Below are positions 1 to 10,426 of a stretch of DNA of 64,000 bases, piece after piece. This stretch comes from Syncephalis fuscata (lineage: Eukaryota; Zoopagomycota; Zoopagomycetes; Zoopagales; Piptocephalidaceae), in assembly GCA_025786725.1 (NCBI GenBank), contig JAHLTZ010000046.1, positions 86,202 through 150,201 on the forward strand, in the 5' to 3' direction. The notes under the pieces were generated by a model. The model did not search any database, had not been told where the DNA came from, and saw only the letters and a program-made list of their open reading frames with translations. Position numbers and translations under genes: made by a program. The stretch's first letter is position 1; each line of letters begins with the position of its first letter.

Positions 1-179
1 TTTATATTTTGCTAGTGCGGTATTAATGTTTGTTTTACACGTATTAGTATACTATATTATACACCAATGGCTCAAACGCCAGTACAGTTGAGCTTCGGCG
101 GACGTTGTCGTTGCGCCACAGGGCCAGCAATGGATATTCGTGGCAACAACACATAAACCACACGCGTTATTTGAACCAA

Positions 180-304
180 CCAACTTTACAAGTGAGCTGG
201 TGAGCCCAGACACCATACGAAGCCGAATTGTCTTCAGTCTTGCAGTATCCACAGTTAGAAATATTATCGCCAGTCGGCGTGACCATTGATTCTTCTATGG
301 ACAT
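180..304 (-). pseudogene. Truncated ATE1 5' fragment (copy A, exon 1 only)
   Basis: On the minus strand this repeats the first coding exon of the arginyltransferase gene at 12623, including the start and the zinc-binding CGYC motif with the following GVWAHQLTC. Homology stops abruptly just inside what is intron 1 of the complete gene; positions 1-179 are unrelated sequence. No later ATE1 exon follows, so this is a fragment carried along with the neighbouring 7TM-RGS duplication. It marks one breakpoint of that duplication. Confidence 0.8.
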
Positions 305-481
305 TGCAACGTTTCGGCAGTGAAATACTGTAAGACGATAGACAGAAAGGATGTGTACAAGTTGAATAACGAGTTAAAGTGGCAGTGACAGCAATGGCAA
401 TGACAACGATCACTGGTTACATCAATAATTAATTAATTAACTATGGCTGGCCATTAATGTTCAATACTTTTTGATCCATGA

Positions 482-2503
482 TTAGTGAAAATACCAACGT
501 AGCATACGTGGCCATGTATTTTGAAAAATCAATTGGAGTATTTCGTAACGAGCTAGTTCAAAGTCCTTAAGCGTTAATCGATTTTGTCGATAAGCATTTG
601 TCAGGTCCCTGCGACATTCAAATGTAATATTGATTTCATTGCGTGATGACGGACTGATAAAGTCCTCATAAATTAAATTAATTTCTCTATCTAATATATC
701 TTTTGTTTTTGCACTCATTGGTGGCCTTGTTGCTTCGTGTTCTTCTAATATTTCGTCAATTGAGCTAATCGAGCCACTGTGAGTATTGGCAGCAGATAAT
801 GAAGGTCTAACCGGATGGCTCGTGTTGTCACGAGGTGATAAGCTATTTTGAATAGATACTTTTGATAATTTAGTAAATGGCTGGCAATTAGCAATAAACA
901 TACCTTGCTGTAAGGGTCTACCGTGATTTCTATATATTGGATGATGCATAAGTGTACTGTAATAAGGTCTGTAACTTTCGTCACGGTTATGAATCAACGT
1001 TTGATCCAGAAAGCGCAATCTTCGCAAAAACGACAAATTTTCATTTGTAAAATCACGAATGGAATACTGATGCAGCTGAACATTTATTAGATTCAATTAA
1101 ATAAAGTATGAGTACAATAATTGACTTACTGCTAGTTGTATTTCCCTATAATCTATTGTCTCCATAAACACTTCAAAGTCACTAATGTCGCCTGAGGTTC
1201 TATTCGACACTATATTTTCTACCGTTTTTTTAGCTTGATGTTGTTGTTTACGTAAAATACGCCGTTCATAATACAAATATCCCATTGGCCAGGTAAAGGA
1301 CATTATATGACTAAAGAATAGCAATATTTCAAGCAATATTTCTGCAGGAAATGCTCTACGAGCTTTAATCCAGGCAGGACTATCGATATAGCGAATCAGA
1401 AAAAATGAAATTATACAAAGCATTCCTATTAAATATTGAAAAATAAATTCGTTGCGGATACCATAGGCATCTGTTACATTCCACATAATAATTCCAATAG
1501 CGGGAAAAATAACACCAAAAAAGCCGCCAAATCCAACGTTGATCAGCTTAAATGACCAGTTAGCAGAGCATATGGGCAGCTGTGGATATGTTTTGCTCGA
1601 ATAAACAGGATCTAATAAAATAACCATAACAACAGTAATGGCAGTGAAAAATGTAATAACAAAAACTACATATACATGATATCGCGGTTCCAAGATTTGG
1701 ATTTTTGCTATGTATTTTACAAAACGCTGAAATGGTGTAATTTTATCTTGCCACGCCAATTTCGATGGTCTTATGTTTCCATTTTGTGACTTATGGCGTC
1801 CAAGTAAAACGTCCCACCAAGGCCTACGTGGTCTAGGCCCTATTGTATTGGATAAAGGCAAAATCTCAATGGCCGTACTTGGAACTGGTAACTCAGTATC
1901 ATCACGAAACATTCTGGGTAATGCCAAAGGTGAATTATCTGTTTGTTTTGTGCAAATATTGCCAGCCTTTACAGTGCAGTTTCCAACTCCAAACCATGTT
2001 GCCCGTCTAGCATGTCGTCTTGCACGTGTGGCTAATTGCTCATCTGCTGATGTAGGTAGCGGTAACAGTTCTGGATTATATTCTCTCAATGCATCTAGTG
2101 AGCTGCGTCGAATTTCAGTTCTTTTTATTTGTTCTTTTTCAAATAGGCGTCGATTGATTTCATAAAGCCACATCACTCGCCAAAATTTAAGACCCTGGCT
2201 TGTTGCCCAAAGAGCCAGCCCAACAGATAGAATAGAAAAATATATTTTACATGTATAAATATTACGATTCTGTATTGCAACAAATGTATTAGTTGCAAGC
2301 ATAGCGCTGCCTAGTACATGGATAACAGCCAGAAATCTACCGCGATAACGTATTGCTTGTTCTTTTCGGGATAAAATTAAAAAAATGAGCAAATCTATAA
2401 TAAATATTGCATTGATCACTCCACATAGAGTATAAAAAAGTGGTGCATTGTCAAAGAACGTCCCAAAACTCGCTTGGGGAATTAATCCCACAGTTGTACT
2501 CAT
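482..2503 (-). CDS. 7TM receptor-like protein with C-terminal RGS domain, copy A
   Basis: Two exons (2503-1130 and 1075-482) are joined by a 54-nt GTAAGT...TTCAG intron in phase 0, giving about 655 residues. Seven hydrophobic segments are visible: three near the N-terminus (for example FIIDLLIFLIL), then a basic loop of about 130 residues rich in R and S/P, then four more up to FSHIMSFTWPMGYLYY. After the last segment comes an RGS-like region: ALHQYSIRDFTNENLSFLRR at the exon junction, and later DREINLIYEDFISPSSRNEI and LARYEILQLIFQNTWPRML. A Ser-rich insertion separates the two halves. RGS domains speed GTP hydrolysis by G-alpha, so a plasma-membrane sensor that dampens G-protein signalling is the inferred role. 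The frame is intact here. Ligand and partner G protein are unknown. Confidence 0.75.
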
Positions 2504-4141
2504 AAAAACTGATTAATTAATTAAATGACAAGAAGAAAGGTATTAAACATTACGTTGTTATTGCATCCAAGTAATATTGTTTATTTTGAATAACACATAA
2601 ACATTTGTTGACAACAGTTCACCCTGAAGTGCGTAAATATGCTGCCCCAGACCGAATTACTATTTAAAAAGTTTAAGAATCAATTATATGCCCTTTCATA
2701 GTTGAGTCGTCAGACCTTGCAAAACGTTAACTATATTGCACTAAAATATGCTGTTATGGCTGCTACCTCTTTCATTAATCGGAGTTATACTAGTAAACAT
2801 TGACTGAAATATTGTTTAATTATGGTGTATTTGTCGTCCTAATAATTAAACTAGTAGCTATCATTTATTTCAACAGGCATTGCGTATGTTACCGGCCATA
2901 TATATAGTCCATTTATTATTATCTTTTTTAATGCTTTACTATTTAAAATAGTTTGTTATACGCATATTATAAAACAACAATCCACACTTTTAATTAGCTA
3001 ATTATTATATATTTAATATTCAATTTACATATATTCTCTATTCATCCATGTCATTCCTCATTACATACTCATGATGTTAATAAAAGTTGTCTATTTATTA
3101 CTAATTTATATCAATTTATTTTTGCTCATTTTTTGTCTTAACGCACTATAGCTTAATAATCGATTTTTGCATACTTTTATTTGCTTAACCATAATGTTTT
3201 ATATTATTATCTACTTTAGCAATGCGTTATTTAGCATGAAATAATGTGTTCTTTTTAGCGCTAGCATACATACCTTTATACACTAAATTTTTAACTGCAT
3301 GTAGTTTTATATTCAGATATTATTTTCTAATACATTTGTTGTTATTGTTTTATTAAATAAACAAAATAAAAGCATTTTTTTACAAAATTTTAAATATTCT
3401 GTTTAAGTAGTGCATAATTGGTGGTATCTGATATCCAGCCTGTACTAATATTACACCATTTTGCTTTCTATCTTCTTTGTTTCTTTGTTCTTCATTACAC
3501 CCCATATCAAGCTACTATATAGATTGCCCTTTTTTGTACATTGTTCGGTTCCCTTGAATTGCATTTGCATATCTTGACGGCATTTCACTCCTTTGTTCCT
3601 ATTGTGCCACCATGCTTTAGTCTACTTTCGGTATTAGTCACCTCGTCCACATTGCCGTTTTTTTGTAAAAAAATACTTATAATATTCGATATTTTTAATA
3701 AATAATTATACTTTTTTAACAAGCTATTAACAGATTCAATAGTAATAATAACATTACAGCATGTAGTCCATTGACAAGCAAAACAAGAATATGTAATAGC
3801 AGTCTAGATTTTATTTTTAAATAAGTTGGAACAATAGTGTCAAATATATGTTCTATCTATAAATAAACCAGAACAATGCCATACAATCTGTATTCTATTT
3901 ATAACTAATCAGAACAATGTTCATAGAGCTTCAATATGCATACATAGGCATGTTGCTATCTCACTATAAATAAAGTAAATTAGTTACAATTATCCACGTT
4001 TCTATATTCAAATCTACCATTTTTGTTTGACTATTAAATAACAGTTTTTGTGAACTTCATTTTAGTCAAACATATCTTCAAAACGTTAGCTGCAAACGCT
4101 TTTGCAAAAATTCTGATATTGTGCTGTATCTATATCGTTAT
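2504..4141. other. Intergenic, AT-rich; first 500 bp is duplicated promoter
   Basis: Positions 2504-3004 are the upstream region of 7TM-RGS copy A and recur inverted at 9931-10426. From 3005 to 4141 I see only A/T-rich sequence with short homopolymers. No open frame has convincing composition and there is no tRNA-like structure. Confidence 0.6.
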
Positions 4142-4563
4142 ATGGATGTGTTACATATTATGACCTTTTCTAGAAACTATAGGCCAGTTTATCAAACAAT
4201 ATCTACCTATTTTCGTTTCTTGAAACAAAAGTATATGGATAACTTTTGTTTGGGAGATTCAGGCAAGCAAGAGTGGATGAGATGGTTTATGTGGTACATT
4301 AATTTTATAACAAAATCAGGCAAGTAATACTAATTAATATTAATTACTATAATAATAATTCACTAATATTATTAAAAACAGTAGATGTAAATGCAATAAA
4401 AAAGCTAAACACTAAAAAGGGCTTAAAGTTTATTCTGCCTTTGGTGGGGCTTCTACAAGCTCATTGGTTTCTACACCTTCAAAGGAACGAGACATTTGCG
4501 GTCGACATGCCATTGTTGTATGGCCGTATACTGGGAGAATGCGTCCCAGCCTTATTTATCTAG
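4142..4563 (+). CDS. Orphan small protein, two exons with a GC-AG intron
   Basis: The first frame, from ATG at 4142, runs to an in-frame stop shortly after GGCAAG. If a GC-AG intron (GCAAGT at 4320 to ACAG at 4381, 62 nt) is removed, the frame continues in phase 1 into a second exon of better codon quality, ending at TAG 4561-4563. The product would be about 119 residues and aromatic-rich. It is basic in the middle (KKLNTKKGLK) and ends in a hydrophobic stretch starting ILPLVGLLQAHWFLHLQ. I do not recognise the family. Exon 2 is visibly less AT-rich than its surroundings, which supports coding. It could also be a remnant of a larger gene, since the end lies only about 100 bp from a large palindrome. 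Confidence 0.35.
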
Positions 4564-4666
4564 GTGGCAATGTCGAAGCCAGCCTAGAAAGAAGACCGGA
4601 GCTGATGGCCATCCACAAGAATTGGCTAATCCTAATATAGCCTATAAACGACAAATCATATTTTAG

Positions 4667-4746
4667 ATGGAATCACTATTTGATGTCATAAATTACAGTC
4701 AATTGATATAGTTGATTGCAATTATGACATCAAATAGTGATTCCAT
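4667..4746. repeat. Perfect 23-bp inverted repeat with 34-bp loop
   Basis: ATGGAATCACTATTTGATGT at 4667 and following bases returns as the reverse complement ending at 4746, giving 23 perfectly paired bases. The loop is itself partly self-complementary (CAATTGATATAGTTGATTG). It could form a cruciform, or be the footprint of a small foldback element. No transposase is nearby. Confidence 0.75.
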
Positions 4747-5573
4747 TTTAAAAATACAAATAAAAGCATCATTTAATATATATTCACCCTGTTCAATTGT
4801 TACATTTGTATTAAACAATTTATTGGCAACTATTATCATTTGGAGTCAAATGACTGGATTTCATAATATGTGCGCAGTTGAACTAAATAATTGTTCTATT
4901 AAACATGGGGCGAATGATGATTTATTAATGATTAAATTATTACATTTATTGTTTGTTTAGTGATCAAATGACTATTTTAATAACATTCGGATTTATTGAA
5001 CATGAAACTAGGAGTAATTCACATCAGGGTCCAAAATACTCATTATTATAGATTTATTATACAGTATGCATATATTCAGTATACATATATATTTTATTCA
5101 TTTATATCACTTCCAATATGCCCTACACTATTATATATCATTTATAATATACTAAATGTATTTTATTTATTATATACACCAACACACTTTACGCAGTCCA
5201 CTCATTACTTTATACACACTATCACGTCAACATCGTTTTATATGCTTTCTCGCCGTACATTTATCATTTTATACGCCATTCTATAATTGCCTAGCCTTTC
5301 TCTATCCAAAGCTGCTTTTATTCTTGTTCTAGCTTTATCATTAACAAATGTCGACCAATTTGTTCATTAATTTGTAATATATATAGCATTCCAAATTAGA
5401 CAGCTACTAAAAAGTATTTATTTTGTATAACTATAAAATAAAGCATTATAATACAACGTGCGAGTATTTGCAAAAATAGCTACTCTTATTTTGGTTGTAA
5501 AATAGTTATATATAGTACAGTGGCAACACTGAATAAATTAATGTGGTATACTACACCAATAGCGTTAGCATTT
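4747..5573. other. Intergenic, very AT-rich
   Basis: Short frames occur at 4724-4960 and 4996-5286. Their translations are Ile/Tyr/Leu/Phe-rich in the way expected of AT-rich noncoding DNA, and they lack splice or start support. A few pyrimidine-rich stretches (around 5280-5330) resemble sequence near 63 kb, but no defined repeat could be delimited by eye. Confidence 0.5.
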
Positions 5574-5920
5574 ATATTTAATCTAGCTAGAAATTCTTAC
5601 CGAATAGCGTAGGCCGCACAACAGCTATCTCGTTGATTTGGCTTGTATAAATATGCTCCAGATCTATTTCAAGTTAAATTCAGTATATTGGTTTGTTGCA
5701 TTCAGTCGAATCTACCTTCGCCAGCCACGATTAATAAACATTTGGTAGTCCTAAATAGTATTTGTATGAGTAATAAGCTTTGTTTGCTTGATATACCAAC
5801 TTTACAAGTGAGCTGGTGAGCCCAGACACCATACGAAGCCGAATTGTCTTCAGTCTTGCAGTATCCACAGTTAGAAATATTATCGCCAGTCGGCGTGACC
5901 ATTGATTCTTCTATGGACAT
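5574..5920 (-). pseudogene. Truncated ATE1 5' fragment (copy B, exons 1-3)
   Basis: The minus strand repeats ATE1 exons 1 to 3 of the complete gene. Present are the start at 5920, the CGYC zinc motif, a short exon ending in INRGWR, and an exon with YLYKPNQRDSCCAAYAIR. Identity ends inside intron 3, just past the donor GTAAGAATTTC, and unrelated AT-rich DNA follows. The catalytic C-terminal half is absent. It is a passenger on the copy B duplication, longer than the copy A fragment, so A and B have different breakpoints. Confidence 0.8.
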
Positions 5921-6097
5921 TGCAACGTTTCGGCAGTGAAATACTGTAAGACGATAGACAGAAAGGATGTGTACAAGTTGAATAACGAGTTAAAGTGGCA
6001 GTGACAGCAATGGCAATGAAGACGATCACTGGTTACATCAATAATTAATTAATTAACTATGGCTGGCCATTAATGTTCAATACTTTTTGATCCATGA

Positions 6098-8119
6098 TTA
6101 GTGAAAATACCAACGTAGCATACGTGGCCATGTATTTTGAAAAATCAATTGGAGTATTTCGTAACGAGCTAGTTCAAAGTCCTTAAGCGTTAATCGATTT
6201 TGTCGATAAGCATTTGTCAGGTCCCTGCGACATTCAAATGTAATATTGATTTCATTGCGTGATGATGGACTGATAAAGTCCTCATAAATTAAATTAATTT
6301 CTCTATCTAATATATCTTTTGTTTTTGCACTCATTGGTGGCCTTGTTGCTTCGTGTTCTTCTAATATTTCGTCAATTGAGCTAATCGAGCCACTGTGAGT
6401 ATTGGCAGCAGATAATGAAGGTCTAACCGGATGGCTCGTGTTGTCACGAGGTGATAAGCTATTTTGAATAGATACTTTTGATAATTTAGTAAATGGCTGG
6501 CAATTAGCAATAAACATACCTTGCTGTAAGGGTCTACCGTGATTTCTATATATTGGATGATGCATAAGTTCACCATAGTATGGTATATAATTTTCGGCAC
6601 GATTATGAACCAAAATTTGGTCTAAAAAACGTAATCTTCGCAAAAATACCATATTTTCAATTGTGAATTCACGCATGGAATATTGGTACAACTGTACAAT
6701 TATTAGATTCAATTAAATAAAGTATGAGTACAATAATTGACTTACTGCTAGTTGTATTTCCCTATAATCTATTGTCTCCATAAACACTTCAAAGTCACTA
6801 ATGTCGCCTGAGGTTCTATTTGATACTATATTTTTTACCGTTTTTTTAGCTTGATGTTGTTGTTTACGTAAAATACGCCGTTCATAATACAAATATCCCA
6901 TTGGCCAGGTAAAGGACATTATATGACTAAAGAATAGCAATATTTCAAGCAATATTTCTACAGGAAATGCTCTACGAGCTTTAATCCAGGCAGGACTATC
7001 GATGTAGCGAATCAAAAAAAATGGAGTCATGCAAAGTATTCCTGCTAAATATTGAAAAATAAATTCGTTGCGAATACCATAGGCATCTGTTACATTCCAC
7101 ACAATAATTCCAATAGCGGGAAAAATGATGCCGAAAAAAGCGCCAATCACAATGTTAAGAAAATCAAATGGCCATTTACTACCGCAGAAGAATAATGCTG
7201 GATGCATCTTAATTGAAAACAAAGGTTCCAGTAAAATGACCATAACAACATACATGGCAGTGAAAAATGTAATAACAAAAACTACATATACATGATATTG
7301 TGGCTGTAAAACTTGTATCCCTGCTATGTATTTTACAAAACGCTGAAATGGTGTAATTTTATCTTGCCACGCCAATTTCGATGGTCTTATGTTTCCATTT
7401 TGTGACTTATGGCGTCCAAGTAAAACGTCCCACCAAGGCCTACGTGGTCTAGGCCCTATTGTATTGGATAAAGGCAAAATCTCAATGGCCGTACTTGGAA
7501 CTGGTAACTCAGTATCATCACGAAACATTCTGGGTAATGCCAAAGGTGAATTATCTGTTTGTTTTGTGCAAATATTGCCAGCCTTTACAGTGCAGTTTCC
7601 AACTCCAAACCATGTTGCCCGTCTAGCATGTCGTCTTGCACGTGTGGCTAATTGCTCATCTGCTGATGTAGGTAGCGGTAACAGTTCTGGATTATATTCT
7701 CTCAATGCATCTAGTGAGCTGCGTCGAATTTCAGTTCTTCTTATTTGTTCTTTTTCAAATAAGTGTCGATTGATTTCATAAAGCCACATTAGTCGCCAAA
7801 ATTTAAGGCTCAAACTTGTTGTCCAAAGGGCCAATCCAAGTGCTACCATTGAAAAAAAGACAGTGCAAGGATAAACAGGACGGTTCTGCAGTGCAACAAA
7901 CGTATTAGTTGTAATAATGGCGCTACCTAGCACATGAGTAACAGCCAGAAATCTACCACGATAACGTATTGCTTGTTCTTTTTGGGATAAAATTAAAAAA
8001 ACAAGCAAATCTATAATAAATAGTCCATTGATCACTCCACATAGAGTATAAAAAAGTGGTGCATTGTCAAAGATCGTCCCACGAGGCGTATGGACCACAT
8101 GATTCACAGTTGCGCTCAT
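6098..8119 (-). CDS. 7TM receptor-like protein with C-terminal RGS domain, copy B
   Basis: It has the same two-exon plan as copy A, with an intact frame. The start at 8119 (MSATV...) aligns with the MSTTV start of the other copies; further upstream the same frame has only a TTG. Compared with copy A, the large loop between segments 3 and 4 (from LREYNPELLPLPTSADEQ to WQDKITPFQRFVKYIA) and most of the RGS half are identical. The N-terminus, transmembrane segments 2-6 and the first RGS stretch (FLDQILVHNRAENYIPYYGE) differ. The inferred role is the same as copy A, with a different extracellular and membrane surface. Confidence 0.75.
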
Positions 8120-8927
8120 AAACACTGATTTTAGATAAATATATGACAAGAAGAAAGATATTAAATATTAAGTTGTTATTGGATCCAAGCAATATTGTTT
8201 ATTTTGGATAATACATGAACATTTGTTGACGATAATTCACCCTGAAGTGTGTAAATTTGTTTTTCCAGGCCGAATCGCTATTCAAAAGGTTTCAAGGGCC
8301 GGTTATGTGCCCCTTCATTTTGGACCTCAAGACTTTGTAATGTGTTAAATGTGTTACACCAAAATATGCGAATATGAGGCATGTGGTATTGGCATATGGT
8401 CGCACAATGAACATGTTGGTATCATAAGTAATAAAATGTATTCATTGAAATGCTTTGGAATTTTTAACAAGTAACAACATAATGCTGTTCATATAATATA
8501 ATCTGAATAGCGTTTCAAAACGTTTTGATTATTGTTTTTAAATAGCTGGACTTGTACAAAGAGTTTATCGACTAAAAATAGCGCACAAGCCATGAGTCAT
8601 GTGATATGTAGTATGCAATGAATTCCGGTTTAGTACAATGTGTTATTCATGAACAAAGACCCTGCCCATTGACCTTTTACAGCATGCGTGTAAAATAAGA
8701 CGCATTATATGACAAAATATCATGCGATCACAAACCATGGATTTAAATAAAGACGGTTTAAGAACAAGAGTCTTAGAATAGCAAGCTACTTTACAATCCT
8801 TATTTCATCATTTCAGTGCACTACTTTCCAAACACCAGTCTCGTTGCTCTATACACCTGCTAAATCAACTCTTAGTTAATACTATTACGTTTAATAATTG
8901 AATCTTACACTTAATTACATTGCCAAA
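8120..8927. other. Divergent promoter region between copy B and a secreted-protein gene
   Basis: The first 270 bp are the diverged 7TM-RGS upstream region. Nearer 8928 there is a TATA-like ATTTAAATAAAG around 8742 and an A/C-rich leader, consistent with transcription of the plus-strand gene. No other gene is visible. Confidence 0.5.
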
Positions 8928-9563
8928 ATGCATTCTTCTTTCTTCATTGCTGTCATAGTTATCTTAGTCCAGATGACCAATCTTACTGGCTACATCTCGA
9001 CTACGGATGCAGCACCAACAACTATAACTATTCCCGATTATGGAATTTTAAATCTTCCTAACGGTGATAGATATTTATTTACAAAGCTCAACGATGCACC
9101 CAACTTTGGCTTTAGTCAATGGGGCGCCATAACTAGCAATAATGGCCTACAGGAACTTCCAACGCCTGCTGTTCAACCACCAATTGACATTTCCAGCCAA
9201 CCAAACTCTGCCTCAACGATTCCTGATAATAAGCCACAAGAACCTTCTGCACCTGTGGCTCAGCAGCCAACCGACTCTCCCAACCAAGCAAAATTTGCTT
9301 CAATTCCTTCTGACAATACTGCTATTGACGCTCCACAAACAAATTCTACTGCAACACTAACAAACTTTGCCAAAGGTGCTTTAAATACAACTCGTGATGC
9401 TATTCGCAACAACGCCGGTATAATCGGCACTGCCGCTGGTACTGCCGTGGGTGCTGCTGTTACAGCTGGCACGAGTACATTTATAGGTCCCGGCGGTATA
9501 GCTGCGGGTGCGGCAGCCGGGAAAATGACATCTGAAAAAATAAGAAATACGTTAAGCAAATGA
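8928..9563 (+). CDS. Secreted protein with Pro/Gln/Ser-rich middle and glycine-zipper C-terminus
   Basis: A single exon encodes about 211 residues. I chose the ATG at 8928 (context CCAAAATGC) because it directly precedes a classical signal peptide (MHSSFFIAVIVILVQM...) with likely cleavage near TTDAAP. The middle is low-complexity, with two imperfect repeats of the type QPPIDISSQPNS / QQPTDSPNQAK. The C-terminal 45 residues are a Gly/Ala helix with regular small-residue spacing (GIIGTAAGTAVGAAV, then GPGGIAAGAAAGKM) and a basic end. Glycine zippers pack or insert helices into membranes and occur in secreted membrane-active proteins and surface lipoproteins. No family is recognised. It sits inside the duplicated block but is itself single-copy here. 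Confidence 0.7.
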   Translation: MHSSFFIAVIVILVQMTNLTGYISTTDAAPTTITIPDYGILNLPNGDRYLFTKLNDAPNFGFSQWGAITSNNGLQELPTPAVQPPIDISSQPNSASTIPDNKPQEPSAPVAQQPTDSPNQAKFASIPSDNTAIDAPQTNSTATLTNFAKGALNTTRDAIRNNAGIIGTAAGTAVGAAVTAGTSTFIGPGGIAAGAAAGKMTSEKIRNTLSK

Positions 9564-10426
9564 ACTCAGCAAGTGGCAACTGCAACCTGTCTTATTAAAT
9601 AAGCAGTGGTTTCGTAAATAAATATGTTTTATTATTTAATTTATTTACTTAAAAAAATAGCAATATAATATTTGAATAACTAGTGGATATTATAAAAAAG
9701 TAGATTTATTAAAGTAGTGTAATTATAAACCCTTCATAAATACTTGTTGATGCGGTTAATATTGTTAAAAAAGGCCATTATAAGAGTAAAACTGCTGGAA
9801 AATTTTAATGTATTTATGTAAAGCTGGTTTAAGTGGTATTATTTTATTTAATTACGGGACTACTATTAAATTAGTATATTAGATTCTAAATAAAGCAGTT
9901 TTAGCGATTGAGCTAAAAAATGGACCAATTAGTTAATTAAAAGTGTGGATTGTTGTTTTATAATATGCGTATAACAAACTATTTTAAATAGTAAAGCATT
10001 AAAAAAGATAATAATAAATGGACTATATATATGGCCGGTAACATACGCAATGCCTGTTGAAATAAATGATAGCTACTAGTTTAATTATTAGGACGACAAA
10101 TACACCATAATTAAACAATATTTCAGTCAATGTTTACTAGTATAACTCCGATTAATGAAAGAGGTAGCAGCCATAACAGCATATTTTAGTGCAATATAGT
10201 TAACGTTTTGCAAGGTCTGACGACTCAACTATGAAAGGGCATATAATTGATTCTTAAACTTTTTAAATAGTAATTCGGTCTGGGGCAGCATATTTACGCA
10301 CTTCAGGGTGAACTGTTGTCAACAAATGTTTATGTGTTATTCAAAATAAACAATATTACTTGGATGCAATAACAACGTAATGTTTAATACCTTTCTTCTT
10401 GTCATTTAATTAATTAATCAGTTTTT
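9564..10426. other. Intergenic; second half is duplicated promoter of copy C
   Basis: Positions 9564-9930 are AT-rich 3' flank of the secreted-protein gene with no supported feature. From 9931 the sequence is the reverse complement of 2504-3004, the 7TM-RGS upstream region. Confidence 0.6.

Larger units (their letters stand above)
180..3004. repeat. Arm A of a ~2.8 kb inverted duplication
   Basis: The segment is nearly identical, in inverted orientation, to 9931-12747. It holds the promoter side, both exons of 7TM-RGS copy A and the ATE1 exon 1 fragment. The outer edge near 3004 is defined by loss of identity after CCACACTTTTAATTA. The two arms are about 6.9 kb apart. Copy B (5574 to about 8390) lies in the same orientation as A and is more diverged, especially upstream of its start codon. 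Confidence 0.85.
5574..8390. repeat. Copy B of the 7TM-RGS/ATE1 duplicated unit
   Basis: This is a direct repeat of arm A and an inverted repeat of copy C. The ATE1 side is near-identical to C as far as 5574. The promoter side (8120-8390) is recognisably homologous to 2504-2740 but heavily diverged. The gene inside alternates between identical and divergent blocks, which suggests an old duplicate partly overwritten by later gene conversion. Confidence 0.75.

Noticed and set aside
1773-2165. 130-codon antisense frame repeated at 7389-7781 and 10764-11156
   Set aside because: It is the reverse frame of the conserved loop of the 7TM-RGS genes; its conservation follows from that gene's conservation.
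4996-5286. 96-codon open frame
   Set aside because: Ile/Tyr/Phe/Thr-rich translation typical of AT-rich noncoding DNA; no conserved motif or splice context.
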